DNA of 64,000 nucleotides from Locusta migratoria (Eukaryota; Arthropoda; Insecta; Orthoptera; Acrididae), in assembly GCA_026315105.1 (NCBI GenBank), contig CM048753.1, positions 71,355,547 through 71,419,546 of the forward strand, given 5' to 3'. Both the position numbers and the translations under genes were made by a program. The notes below the pieces were generated by a model that saw only the letters and a list, made by a program, of their open reading frames with translations, did not search any database and had not been told where the DNA came from. Below, one piece after another: positions 1 to 10,815 of this stretch (position 1 is its first letter; every line of letters starts with the position of its first letter).

Positions 1-256
1 GTTAACCCCCGCGGCTAAAGATGACATACCCTACATTGACCTTCTGCTGTTGTATTAGAAACTTCTTACAACCGTTACGTATTTCTATGCATATATTTCA
101 AATAAATAACTTGTAATAAACATTTTGAATAGTAGCCTATGTCCTAATCCAAGACATAAGAAATCTCTATATGAAATTTCATCTAAATCAGTGCTGTAGT
201 TTTAGCGTGATGCGGTAACAAACATAGAAACTTTCGCATTTATAATATGTATAGGA
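1..256 (-). mobile_element. Helitron-like element, minus strand, cut by window start
   Basis: Read on the minus strand, the right edge begins TCCTATACATATTATAAATG, which resembles the 5' ends (TC followed by an AT-rich run) of many insect Helitrons. The left edge at the window start is a GC-rich run (CCCCCGCGG) of the kind found in a Helitron 3' hairpin, but the terminal CTRR would lie outside the window. The interior has no coding potential, so this would be a non-autonomous copy. The assignment is by resemblance only. Confidence 0.35.
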
Positions 257-865
257 TTGCAACCTTTCAACCTATTTTAGTCCCGCTCTGTACACTATTG
301 GGGGTCAGAATGAGTTCATTGGAGAGCTAATGGCGTAGCCCCTTCCCTACGTTTGACGAGTGCGATCCTTTCACACCTGATGAGACCAGATACGGCGTTC
401 TCGCCCCCTGGCGTGTGCCAACACAGGTCCGCAAACCGGTGGCTGGATTTGCGAGCGGAAGTTCCTCTATCGCTTGCATAAATCCCGGAGTTGCGCCGTT
501 TCGGGCATCACTTCCTGGCAATTTCCCCCGCCACCTAAACTGTGATACGAGCGTCGGGCGTCGACCGTCGGATGACTCACGGGCCGATCGAATCCTGCTA
601 AAAACACAGGCCAGGCACCCGACATAGCAAACGGCACGGAATTCCCGGACGTGTCAAGTGACGCGTGGACTGGAGCGATTCGTAGGGCGCGGTAGCCGTT
701 CTTACAAACTCCGGTCCACATTTCATACCAATTAGGTTCTTTTCAGAGTATACTGGCGCAATAGCGCGATACCATCAATCGAGGTATGTCCACATAATAA
801 GATCCGTTTATTACATAAAATAAACTTACTGTCTGGCCGAACCTTGTATACTACTGCTCACTCAG
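257..865. other. Unassigned stretch, GC-rich from about 300 to 720
   Basis: No gene or repeat family recognised. The GC-rich part gives short open frames on both strands; none shows a domain, a splice pattern or a credible start context, so they look like chance frames. Confidence 0.3.
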
Positions 866-866
866 T

Positions 867-1001
867 GAAAGAACCGTACCCAAAGCCTGGAAAATTGCTC
901 ATGATACTGCAATATTCAAGAAAGGCAATAGGAATGAGCCTCCTAATTACAGACCCATATCTTTGACGTCGATTTTCAGCAGGATTTTGCAACACAGTGA
1001 A
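867..1001 (+). pseudogene. CR1-type LINE reverse transcriptase, N-terminal scrap
   Basis: One frame reads through the motif Trp-Lys-Ile-Ala near 888 and then Asn-Tyr-Arg-Pro-Ile-Ser-Leu, the conserved opening of the reverse transcriptase of CR1/Jockey-type LINEs. After about 1001 the match stops. The other CR1 copies in this window (for example at 56.9 kb) carry the adjoining part of the same domain. Only about 45 codons remain, so it is a truncated relic. Confidence 0.6.
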
Positions 1002-1062
1002 ACATCTAATATAGAAACACCACAGCATAAAAAGTTTACTTACATTCCAATAATTTTCATAG

Positions 1063-2899
1063 GTTATTGACGAAAGGAGAAAATATAAAAATGCAGTAAA
1101 TGAAACAGGCAAAATGAATTACAGACGACTAAAAAATGAGATTGACAGGAAGTGCAAAATGGCTAAGCAGGAGTGGCTAGAAGCCAAATGCAAATCTGTA
1201 GAAGAATGTATAAGAAGGGGAAAAGTAGATACCGCCTACAGGAAAATCAAAGAGACATTTGGGGACAAGAAAAGCAACTCTACGAATATCAAGAACTCAA
1301 ATGGGAAACCAGTTCTCAGCAAAGAAGGCAAAGCTGAAAGGTGGAAAGAGTACATAGAGCAGCTCTACAAAGGAAATGAACTTAGAGACGATGTTGTAGG
1401 AAGGGAAGAGGAAGTAGATCAAGATGACATAGGAGATACTATACTGAGAGATGAATTTCACAGAGCCCTGAAAGACCTAGGTCGAAACAAGGCCCCAGGA
1501 GTAGATCACATACCCTCAGAGCTACTAAAGCCATGACAAAACTATTTGAACTGGTGTGTAGGATGTATGAGACAGGCGAAATACCCTCAGACTTTAAGAA
1601 AAATGTAATAAACCCCATTCCAAAAAAATCAGGCGCAGACAGGTGTGAAAATTACAGAACCATCAGTTTGATAAGTCATGGTTGCAAACTTTTAACACGA
1701 ATCATCTACAGGAGAATGGAAAAGCTGGTAGAAGCTGACCTCGGGGAAGATCAGTTTGGATTCAGGAGGAACATAGGAACCCGGGAGGCAATACTCACTT
1801 TACGCGTTATCTTAGAAGATAGATTAAGGAAAGGCAAACCTACATTTTTAGCTTTTGTAGATTTGGAGAAAGCATTTGACAATGTTGACTGGAATACACT
1901 CTTTCAGTCAGCAGGGGTAAAATACAGGGAAAGGAGAGTTATTTACAACTTGTACAAAAGCCAGACCGCAGTTATTAGACTCGAAGGGCATGAAAGGGAA
2001 GCATCAGTTGGGAAGGGAGTAAGACAGGGTTGTAGCCTTTCTCCGATGTTATTCAATTAGTACATCGAGCAGGCGGTAAAGGAAAGCAAGGAAAAATTTG
2101 GAATAGGGATTAAAGTTCAGGGGGAAGAAATAAAAACATTGCGTTTTGCTGATGACATTGTAATTCTGTTAGAGGCAGCAAAGGACCTGGAAGAACAGTT
2201 GAATGGAATGGACAGTGTGTTGAAGAGAGCGTATAAAATGAACATTAACAAGAGCAAAACAAAAATAATGGAATGCGGTCTTAGAAAATCAGGCGATGCT
2301 GAAGGAATTAGATTAGGTACCGAAACAATGAAGGTAGTAGAAGAGTTTTGTTACTTGGGTAGTAAAATAACATGCGATGGTCGCAGTACAGAGGATATAA
2401 AGTGCAGAATGGCAATGGGAAGAAAAGCATTTTTGAAAAAGAGAAATTTGCTAACATTGAATATTAATTTAAGTGTGAGGAAGTCTTTTCTAAAGGCATT
2501 TGTGTGGAGTGTTGGCTTGTACGGGAGTGAAACATGGACGATAAGCAGTGCGGACAGGAAGAGAATAGAGGCTTTTGAAATGTGGTGCTACAGAAGATTA
2601 GGTGGGTAGATCGCATAACTAATGAAGAGGTACTGAACAGAATTGGTGAGAAAAGGAATTTTTGGCATACCCTGACTAAAAGAAGGGATCGCTTGGTAGG
2701 ACACATTCTTAGACATCGGGGAATCGTAAATTTAGCATTGGAGGGAAGTGTGTGGGGTGAAAATCGCAGAGGGAGGCCAAGAGACGCGTATAGTAAGCAG
2801 ATTCAAGTGGATGTGGGTTGTCGTTCTTATGAGGAGATGAAAAGGCTTGCTCAGGATAGAGTAGGGTGGAGAGCTGCATCAAACCAGTCTCCGGACTGA
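1063..2899 (+). pseudogene. Reverse transcriptase of RTE-like LINE copy 1
   Basis: Would copy element RNA into DNA at a nicked target. Conserved blocks in order: a basic linker (1063-1440), Asn-Lys-Ala-Pro-Gly-Val-Asp (about 1489), Asp-Leu-Glu-Lys-Ala-Phe-Asp, Val-Arg-Gln-Gly-Cys-Ser-Leu-Ser-Pro (about 2020), catalytic Phe-Ala-Asp-Asp (about 2143), Tyr-Leu-Gly-Ser, Tyr-Gly-Ser-Glu-Thr-Trp, then a conserved C-terminal domain ending Asn-Gln-Ser-Pro-Asp-stop at 2897-2899. The frame is broken by a deletion and frameshift near 1534, a TAG at 2058-2060, and a small deletion with frameshift near 2605. The endonuclease domain is missing. It cannot make an active enzyme. Confidence 0.85.
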
Positions 2900-2919
2900 A
2901 GACCATAACAACAACAACA
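1063..2919 (+). mobile_element. RTE-like LINE copy 1, 5'-truncated, nearly full 3' half
   Basis: Runs from a point inside the linker between endonuclease and reverse transcriptase to a 3' tail of AAC repeats at 2907-2919. Such short tandem tails, rather than poly(A), are typical of RTE/L2-type LINEs. Nine copies of this family occur in the window and this is the longest. It ends exactly where an inverted second copy begins. Confidence 0.85.
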
Positions 2920-3825
2920 TGTTGTTGTTGTGCTCTTCAGTCCGGAGACTGGTTTGATGCAAATCTCCACCATACTCTATCCTGAACAAGCGTCTTCCAC
3001 ATAAGACCTGCAAACCGCATCCATTTGAATCTGCTTACTGTATTCATCTCTTGTCTCCCTCTGCGATTTTTTACCTCACACGCTTCCCTCAAATGTTAAA
3101 TTCACGATTCCTTGATGTCTAAGAATGTGTACCACCAATCGATCCCTTCTTTTACACAAGGTATGCCAGAAATTCCTTTTCTCCTCAATTCTCTTCAGTA
3201 CCTAATTAGTTTCACGATGCACCCACCTACTCTTCAGCATTCTTCTGTAGCACCACATTTGAAAAGTCTCTACCCTCTTCCTGTCCACACTGATTATCGT
3301 CCATGTTTCACGCCCATACAAATGCCTTCAGAACCCATTTCCTTACACATAAATAAATATTCGATGTTAACAAATTTCTCTTTTTGAAAACCGCTTTTCT
3401 TCCCAATGCCGTTCTGCGTTTTATATCGTCTGTACTGTGACCATCACTTGTTATTTTACTGCCCAAGTAAGAAAACTCATCTACCACCTTCATTGTTTCT
3501 TTACCTAATCTAATTCCATCACCATCTCTCGATTTTTCTCAGACTGCACTCCATTACCCTTGTTTTGCTCTTGTTAATGTTCATTTTATGCGCACCTTTC
3601 AACACACTATCCGTGCCATTCAACTGATATTCCAGCAAGGTTTTTATTTCTTAACCCTAAACTTTAATTCCTTCTCCAAATTTGTCCTTGCAATCTTTGT
3701 AGTTTGCTCAATGTACAAATTGAATACCATAGGAGACAGGCTACAACCCTGTCTTACTCCCTTCCCAACCTCTGCATCTCTTTCATGCCCTTCAACTCTG
3801 ATAACTGCTCTGTTTTCTTTTCTTT
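2920..3825 (-). mobile_element. RTE-like LINE copy 2, tail-to-tail with copy 1
   Basis: Reverse-strand copy of the same family. The tail lies at 2920-2931 and the coding part runs leftward from about 3825, ending in the region just before the Val-Arg-Gln-Gly-Cys motif. It is more diverged than copy 1. A 61-codon frame (3308-3493) still spells the Tyr-Leu-Gly-Ser-Lys-Ile block. The two AAC tails abut with no unique DNA between them. Confidence 0.75.
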
Positions 3826-3902
3826 TCTTTTTTTTAATTCTATTGCTTCATCTAAACGTAAACTTTCTCTCGCCTTCACTGTGTGCTATCCAATTAGAGT
3901 AG

Positions 3903-4453
3903 TCCATAATTGTAGGTCCTAGGTAATTAATGCAATTTAATGCATGTAGTTTTGACTGATTAATCGTGTAAATAAATGGATTTCTTTTAGTGCTCATATG
4001 AATAACTTTGCTCTGTTAATTATTTAGGAATAACTGCCTATTTTTTCACCAGATACCTCATCTAAATCGTGATAGTCTGATGACTTTACTAACTGATAAA
4101 TGACAGAATCATCCGCCAACATGACTGCTCGCGTTGTTTGTAAGGATAGGAAACAGTAAGGGCCCTAGAACACTTCGGTATATCTCTTCTGTTTTACTAA
4201 ATGACTTTCCGCCAGTTACTACATACTGTGTCCTTTCTGACACAGTCGCAGAACTGTGGTGATATTCCATAAGCACGCAATATGATCAGAAGACGCTTGT
4301 GAGGAACATTGTCAAAAGCCTTACGGAAATTGAGAAATATGGAATCGATTTGGGATCTCCTGTGAGTCATGAGGTAGCTGTGATTCATAAGAACGATAGA
4401 ATCACTGTTGACTACGGGTAAACAGTTTTTTCTCTACGAGATGATTCATAAAG
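3903..4453 (-). pseudogene. CR1-type LINE reverse transcriptase fragment
   Basis: Reading leftward from 4453 it spells the Asn-Ile-Met-Asn block, then Phe-Arg-Lys-Ala-Phe-Asp-Asn-Val-Pro-His-Lys-Arg-Leu-Leu (about 4290-4350), and ends near 3903 with a decayed Tyr-Leu-Gly block. Many stops and indels are present. Same family as the copies at 7.3, 30.1, 50.3, 53.4 and 56.9 kb. Confidence 0.65.
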
Positions 4454-4614
4454 TAGGCAGCGTGTTGGATGGATGAATAGAATGGAGGCATATGGAAGAG
4501 GAAGGAGGCAATGGCGGAGGAGGACGAGGAATAGGTAAGTTAGACAGTAAGAGGATGAAGGAGGAAAATGATAGAAAGAGGAGGGATCAGTACATTGTCC
4601 AACTAAATACACTA
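4454..4614. other. Purine-rich spacer
   Basis: A GGA/GAA-rich stretch between a CR1 scrap and a Tc1 element. No gene or known repeat seen. Confidence 0.3.
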
Positions 4615-5996
4615 CTGGTCATTAAAATTGCTACACCAAGAAGAAATGCAGATGATAAATGGGTATTCATTGGACAAATATATTATACTAAAAGTGACAT
4701 GTTATTACATATTCACGCAATTTGGGTGCCTAGATCCTGAGACATCAGTACCCAGAACAACCACCTCTGGCCGTAATAACGGCCTTGATACGCCTGGGCG
4801 TTGAGTCAAACAGAGCTTGGATGGCGTCTACAGCTACAGATGCCCATGCAGCTTCAACACGATACCACAGTTCGTCAAGAGTAGTGAGTGGTGTATTGTG
4901 ACGAGCCAGTTGCTCGGCCACCATTGATCAGACGTTTTCAGTTGGTGAGAGATCTGGTGAATGTGCTGGCCAGGGCAGCAGTCGAACATTTTCCGTATCC
5001 AGAAACTCCCGTATAGGACGTGCAACATGCGGTCGTGCATTATCCTGCTGAAATGTAGGGTTTCGCAGGGATCGATAAAGGGTAGAGCCATGGGTCGTAA
5101 AACATCCGAAATATAACGGCCACTGTTCAAAGTTCCGTCGCTGCGAACAAGAGGTGACCGAGACGTGTAACCAATGGCACACCATACCATCACTCCGGGT
5201 GATACGCCAGTATGGCGATGACGAATACGCGCTTCCAATGTGTGTTCACCGCGATGTCGCCAAACATGGATGCAAACATCATGATGCTGTAAACAGAACC
5301 TGGATTCATCCGAAATAATGACGTTTTGCCGTTCGTGCACCCAGGTTCGTCGCTGTGTACACCATCGCAGGCGCTCCTGTCTGTGATTCAGAGTCAAGGG
5401 TAACCGCAGCCACGGTTTCCGAGCTGATAGTCCATGCTGCTGCAAACGTCGTCGAACTGTTCGTGCAGATGGTTGTGGTGTTGCAAACGTCCCCATCTGT
5501 TGACTCAGGGGTCGAGACGTGGCTGCACGATCCGTTACAGCCATGCGGATAAGATGGCTGTCATCTCGACTGCTAGTGATACGATGCCGTTGGGATCCAG
5601 CACGGCGTTCCGTATTGCCCTCCTGAACCCACCGATCCCATAGTCTGCTAACAGTCAATGGATCGCGACCAACGCTAGCAGCAATGTCGCGATACGATAA
5701 ACCGCAATCGCGATAGGCTACAATCCGACCTTTATCAAAGTCGGAAACGTGATGGTACGCATTTCTCCTCCTTACACGAGGCATCACAACAACGTTTCAG
5801 CAACTGCTGTTTGTGTATGAGAAATCGGTTGGAAACTTTCCTCATGTCAGCACGTCGTACGTGTCGCCACCGGCGCCAACCTTGTGTGAATGCTCTGAAA
5901 AGCTAATCGTTTGCATATCACAGCATCTTCTTCCTGTAGGTTAAATTTCACGTCTGTAGCACGACATCTTCGTCGTGTAGCAATTTTAATGGCCAG
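4615..5996 (-). mobile_element. Tc1-like DNA transposon with both terminal repeats
   Basis: Left terminal repeat starts CTGGTCATTAAAATTGC at 4615, directly after a TA. The right end, read inward on the minus strand, starts CTGGCCATTAAAATTGC. About 30 bp match at the two ends. The right target dinucleotide reads TC inward rather than TA, probably by mutation. At about 1.4 kb with one transposase frame it has the size of a classic Tc1 element. Confidence 0.85.
4745..5784 (-). pseudogene. Tc1-type transposase, frameshifted
   Basis: DDE transposase that would cut at the terminal repeats and insert at TA. The start chosen is the ATG at 5784 (Met-Pro-Arg-Val-Arg-Arg-Arg), the usual start of this family. 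N-terminal paired-like helix-turn-helix DNA-binding region (Tyr-Arg-Asp-Ile-Ala-Ala-Ser, then Val-Ser-Arg-Leu-Trp). Catalytic Asp 1 is in Ser-Asp-Glu-Ser-Arg-Phe. Asp 2 (Gln-Asp-Asn-Ala-Arg-Pro-His) and Glu (Ser-Pro-Thr-Glu-Asn) sit in a shifted frame after a small deletion near 5085, giving a DD34E layout. A Trp codon after the Glu-Asn-Val has become a stop near 4927. Inactive, but all three catalytic residues survive. Confidence 0.85.
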
Positions 5997-6868
5997 GAGG
6001 TTGGTTACTCGTGTGTTTAATAAACTACAGGCACAAACGTATGAGAACAAGGGAAGAAGATGAGAAATGAAGACTGGGCAAGTAAATTGGCAGATATATT
6101 AAGGATGGGATGTAGGCTGTAAATCCAATTCTCATTTGTATGTAGAAATGTCGATTCTCTATCTGGCTCACTACCGTAAAATATCTTTCAACTGTTTTGA
6201 CGCCGTCGTACAACTGTTTCACTAATTATTAATGCAACTCACGCACCAGTTTGTCAATAATAAAATTTATATGTAAGCACGACATGTTTCAGAACGACAT
6301 TATCGCATTATCGAGTTCACAAAACGTATCTGCCGCTAGACAACATTGATTACAGCAGCATATGTACTTCGTCACAAGCAAATTGTGTAGCTGAAGCACA
6401 TTTTCATGTGATGGCAAAGAAGTTGCGCACTGACAGACATCAGTTCTCAACTTCAAAAATTAACTATATGAATGACAGCTCTCGTTGGTGACCAAAGATA
6501 TTACTGCCCAGATATCTGTCACTTACTCATAAAGTCATCCTCTAAATTTGAAGGTGTTGTAATGGAAAAACGCCTAAGTTACTCAGCGAAATTAAAAGCA
6601 AGTCGTCGATATATATAACAGAAAAACATATCAGTGATTTTCAACGAGGAGAATGCTAATATGTGCCCAGCAATGGCTTTTAGGTATTTCTGTCTTCTCA
6701 TTGAGCACGTTGCTGGAATCTTCCCTCAATGCAAATAAGAACTCAATTTCTTTCAAAATGGCTTTGTTTTCATAGTGTACAGACTTCAAACTATCATTTC
6801 GGAGCTCAACGAAATTCAATCCATCATTACTGGTGGAAGCGGGACTATGGCTGCTCAAGAGTACGTAG
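5997..6868. other. Unassigned sequence
   Basis: AT-rich with no gene recognised. The stretch about 6265-6310, read on the minus strand, contains GAAACATGTC, the GAAA plus palindromic stem III of the Penelope-type hammerheads seen elsewhere here, but its core is not intact. A 75-codon minus-strand frame (6631-6858) has no recognisable domain. Confidence 0.3.
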
Positions 6869-6869
6869 G

Positions 6870-7336
6870 AAGTAGGATACCGACAGCCGTATGTTTAACA
6901 GAAACATTCATTTCTTAACTGCCAGTTTCGGCATTCCATTATGTCATCTTCAGGCCTCTATATCGGAGTATTATTGTTGTTAGTTCTTACTGAGAGCAAG
7001 AAATCTACGCAACAAGTTTCTATCCCCATTTAATGGATATAATACTCCGATATAGGAGCCTGAAGATGGCATAATGGAATTGGGACACCAACAACCGTAT
7101 GTTTAACAGAAACATTCATTCCTTAACTACCAGTTTCGGCATTCCATTATGCCACCTTCAGGCCTCTATATCGGAGTATTATTGTTGTTAGTTCTTACTG
7201 AGAGCAAGTTTCTATCCCCATTTAATGGATATAATACTCCGATATAGGAGCCTGAAGATGGCATAATGGAATGCCGAAACTGGAAATTAAGGAATGAATG
7301 TTTCTGTTAAATATACGACTGTAGGTATTCTCCATC
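6870..7336. repeat. Fold-back element present as a tandem duplicate
   Basis: Two head-to-tail units (about 6872-7082 and 7083-7336). Each is a long inverted repeat: one arm holds the family motif GCCGAAACTGG on the minus strand and the other arm repeats it inverted. Both arms carry CTGAAGAT followed by a GGCAT/ATGCC stem and GAAA, a hammerhead-like layout. A relative lies at 48417-48728. Probably derived from Penelope-like element ends; no coding capacity. Confidence 0.6.
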
Positions 7337-8004
7337 ATACTTACCAACATCTACATATACATCTACATGGGGTACTCTCCAAATGACATTTAAGTGCCTG
7401 AGAGAGGGTTCATCGAACCACCTTTATACTATTTATCACCCATTCCATTCTCGAATAGCATGCGGAAAGAAAGAACAGCTGAATCTCTCCGTTCGAGGTC
7501 TAATTTCTCTTATTTTATTCTGATGAGCATTTCTACCTACGTAAGTGGGAGTAAACAATATATTTTCGCATTCGGAGGAGAAAGTTGTTGATTGGAGTTT
7601 CGTAAGTAGCCCACGCCGCAGCGATAAGCGCCGTTGTTGTAATGATTCCCATCCCAGATCCTGTATCATTTCCGTAACGCTGTCTCCCCTGTATCGTGAC
7701 AATACGAAACGAGCTGCCCTTCTTTGGACTCTTTCGTTGTCCTCCGTCAAATCCACCTGATAAAGATCCCACACTGGGCAGCAATATTCCAAAAATGGAC
7801 GGACAAGCGTAGTGTATGCAGTCTCTTTAGTAGTTCTGTTGCATCTCTTAAAGGTTCTGCCTATAAAACGCAGTCTCTGGTTCGCCTTTCCCACGATATT
7901 ATCTACGTGCTCTTTCCAGTTTAAGTCTGAAGTAATAGTAATTCCTAGGTATTTTGTGCAGTTTACGGCCTTCACTATTGATTGATTTATGTTGTAAACA
8001 AAAT

Positions 8005-8426
8005 AAATTTGCTTTACAGGTTTGGTCCGCCTTGAGCAAACACAAATGTTTTTTAATTTCTCCCAGACATGTTTCGCTGGCGTTGCAGCATCATCAGTGG
8101 GATGTTTATTATCTGTCAAATTAACAGTGGAATGATTATTACTTATTACATTAACAGTGAAAGCTACAGATAATTGTGAGACTACTATACATAGTTTATT
8201 ATTTTCATAGGTATGCTAGGCCTACCTTAATACCACATGTTGTTATGTTTGTGGTTTTTCCACTCACAAAATGTCTCTGATAGGTTTTCACAGTTTGTGA
8301 TCTGCAAACCAAAACGTGTGTATTTAATGAGGTGAATAGTTCAATTGTAAATATCGGGATTTTTACGAAAATACAGGGCGTAGTTTTTGTGTTTTGGTTT
8401 GATTTTATTGTAGCTACTGCTTCTAT
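8005..8426 (-). mobile_element. Penelope-like insert in CR1, with hammerhead motif
   Basis: Interrupts a CR1 reading frame. Flanked by the 8-bp direct repeat AACAAAAT (7997-8004 and 8427-8434); removing one copy and the insert restores the CR1 sequence. No protein-coding potential. It carries a hammerhead-type motif near one end, as do the terminal repeats of known Penelope-like elements, which is the reason for the family call. Confidence 0.5.
8061..8102 (-). ncRNA. Hammerhead-ribozyme-like motif (Penelope type)
   Basis: On the minus strand: stem I TCCCA (8102-8098), core CTGATGAT, stem II GCTG/CAGC, GAA, palindromic stem III ACATGT, cleavage-site C, and stem I partner TGGGA (8065-8061). 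All three stems pair perfectly. Relative to the textbook CUGANGA core there is one extra base before stem II, shared by the other motifs in this window. Self-cleavage is inferred, not shown. Confidence 0.6.
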
Positions 8427-8843
8427 AACAAAATGTCTAAGTGTCGGATTTCTTTTCGTTCTCATGTGGACGACTTCACACTTCTCATTATTTAGAGTCA
8501 ATTGCCAATTTGTACACCATACTCATATTCAAATCGTTCTGCACTTGGTTTTGATCTTCAGATGATTTTACTAGACGGTAAATGCTGGCGTCATGTTCAA
8601 ACAACCTAAGAGAGCTACCCAGATTTTCCCCTAAATCATTTATGTAAATAAGGAACAGCAGAGGACCAATAACACTACCCTGTGGAACGCCCGAAATCAC
8701 CTGTGTTTTGGTCGATGCCTTACCATGGATTACTACGAACTGTGTCCTCTCTGACAAGAAATCCCCTATCCAATCGCAAATTTGGGGTGATATGCGATAA
8801 GCACGCAATTTGATTAAAAGCCTTTTGTGAGGTACGAACTTCA

Positions 8844-9229
8844 AAATTTCTTCCCTGTTCTCCTACAAACTTCGTATCACTTTCCATGCTACACTCCTGC
8901 TTTCCCCATCAATTTCTCTCCTGCATCTATCTTATGTTTCAACCCACGTTCCAATTTATTGTCGGTTCTAAAAATGAATTTTAACGTCACTCTTTTTAAA
9001 TAGTCTGTCCAATTATAAATTAAAAAGAGGTTAAAATTGCTCTTTGAACTGACATTAAAAAAAATTCCTTTTCTCTCACTCACTAGAAGCCCGAGTTGAT
9101 AATCGCGGATCAGCAAAGCTTCATAGCGTGAAGGATACGGTGGAGAAATCTCCGACTCACCCCATTTTCGTAGCTACCCGTAGTTTCTTGAAAAATAGAG
9201 CGCACACATATAAATTGAAGGCCAGAGGC
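8844..9229. other. Unassigned AT-rich sequence
   Basis: No gene, terminal repeat or recognised family. Short frames only. Confidence 0.25.
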
Positions 9230-9530
9230 AGATAGTTTTTCCCCTCGCGGTTTTCTTCCGTACTATCATAACTGCCGCGCTTTGTATTCGGAGGCGGTCC
9301 CCGCTCGGCCATCAGGCGTGACGTACGACTGCAGTCGCATCCGCCATTTCCATATCTGCAGCGTTACGTCGCCTAGGGTGACACCCCGGCGTTACACTAC
9401 GCCCCATCCTGCACGTGATCTGAATGTGGGCGCACTTCTTTCCCGTCCCCGTGGGTCGTTATGCAGATGGGCACAAGTCACTTGCTGTCTAGCACACCGC
9501 TCTGCTCAAGGTACCAGGTAAGTCACCACC
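9230..9530. other. GC-rich, CpG-containing island
   Basis: Clearly richer in GC and CpG than its surroundings, with an open frame of 79 codons (9282-9521) that resembles no protein I know. The last part (CTGCTCAAGGTACC near 9500) recurs at about 17888, so at least its edge is repeated DNA. It could be a decayed GC-rich mobile element or a regulatory CpG island; the sequence does not decide. Confidence 0.3.
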
Positions 9531-10807
9531 GGAGTGAAACATTCCACAGCGCCATTGAGACATTGTAACGTTTCTGCTATGTTGCAAACTCCTAAAAATC
9601 AGTTGCCAACATAGAAACACGAAAGATCTGATACCTAAAGTAAAACTTCATCACTGGACATGTGATATTATCTCATTTTCGCCTTCAGTTGGAAATTCTA
9701 TTAACAGTATTAGTAAAATACCTTTAAGAAATTGTACATTGATTTAAATATAACTTTGGCTGACCTTTTACGTAATTTTCAGTTTTTAATACTTTCGTAA
9801 ATAATAGCTGCAAACACTAAAAATGCTTTACACTTAGTTTCGGAAATTGCTGAACCTATATAGATACTAATTTGTATAAAAACAACAATGCTACATGTTA
9901 TAACTATTGCACAACATGATTTCATATATACCTTTTGTTTAAATAAATTAGGGCAAACCATGTTTTATATATCACTGGATCCTAAATAAAATACTGATAA
10001 TTTTTCATGCACTAAAATTAATAATCCGTTTGGTACTAAGAAACTATCTTCGAAATTAACAAAACTACGACAACCATATACAAACCCGTATTAATAAATA
10101 ATTTGACCGCAAACCGAAACACATTAAAATTCCATTTCACAATAATATTACGCCTACACAATATTGGCAAAACAAATATGTGTGCATTTCTAAAACACAC
10201 ATAATGTAAATAATGTGAACACTGTAAACACTAGTCAAAAGGATGACTTTAAATTTGTGTACTACATTTAAATACAAATGTCATGAAACAAGTACATACA
10301 TTGACATAAATAGTCAAAGCTTAAATGTAATGTTTTAATTTCTGTATTTTGTCATATTTAATGTAAAAGAATATTGTTTAATTATGAATTACAAAACTTT
10401 GTCATCATTTTTATTACGTAGTTATACAGAAAGATGTTGGAGAGAAACCATGTTTTATTCAGTTGTTGAGTGGCCAGAAACCTGTACGGAGCTCTGTTGG
10501 CTTGCTGCTGCCTTTTTTTATTGTGCAATGTTTAAGTGGAAATAAAATCGTTTCCATATCAACTGAGATGGTTTTAATTTATGGGAAGATCCTGTAGAAT
10601 CAATTTCTTTAGTGAATGCCGAAGACAACTCACAACGCAATGGACTTCAGCCAGCATATAAGATAAGTTCAACTTCACCTACTGTGGAATGACTTTGTTT
10701 TAGACTGTGAACTAACAAAACTTTCCGTAATTCAGGAAAACGTTAGGGCTCAGTTTGAGTCATTTCGAAAAGAGGTGATGGACGTTAGAACATGGAGTAA
10801 CGTAATG
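9531..10807. other. Unassigned AT-rich sequence
   Basis: About 1.3 kb of AT-rich DNA with no frame above 60 codons and no recognised repeat. Confidence 0.3.
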
Positions 10808-10815
10808 TGATACAC

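Larger units (their letters stand above)
7349..8843 (-). mobile_element. CR1-type LINE, 5'-truncated, split by an insert
   Basis: The 3' end is at 7349-7375, a short tandem tail based on GATGTA (minus strand), shared with the copies ending at 31206 and 50277. The coding part extends to 8843, where the match stops inside the reverse transcriptase just before Val-Pro-His-Lys-Arg. A foreign segment of about 420 bp (8005-8426) interrupts it. Confidence 0.85.
7436..8844 (-). pseudogene. CR1 reverse transcriptase and C-terminal domain, interrupted
   Basis: Upstream part 8488-8844: Val-Pro-His-Lys-Arg-Leu-Leu-Ile-Lys, then Gly-Val-Pro-Gln-Gly-Ser-Val-Ile-Gly-Pro-Leu-Leu-Phe. The usual Phe-Ala-Asp-Asp active site reads Phe-Glu-His-Asp, so the catalytic centre is lost. 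Downstream part 7436-7997: Tyr-Leu-Gly-Ile-Thr-Ile-Thr-Ser-Asp, Val-Gln-Arg-Arg-Ala-Ala-Arg-Phe-Val. The two parts are separated by the Penelope-like insert. Same family as the 57-kb copy. Confidence 0.85.

Noticed and set aside
4492..4740. 82-codon Gly/Glu-rich frame
   Set aside because: Purine-rich low-complexity DNA running into the Tc1 terminal repeat.
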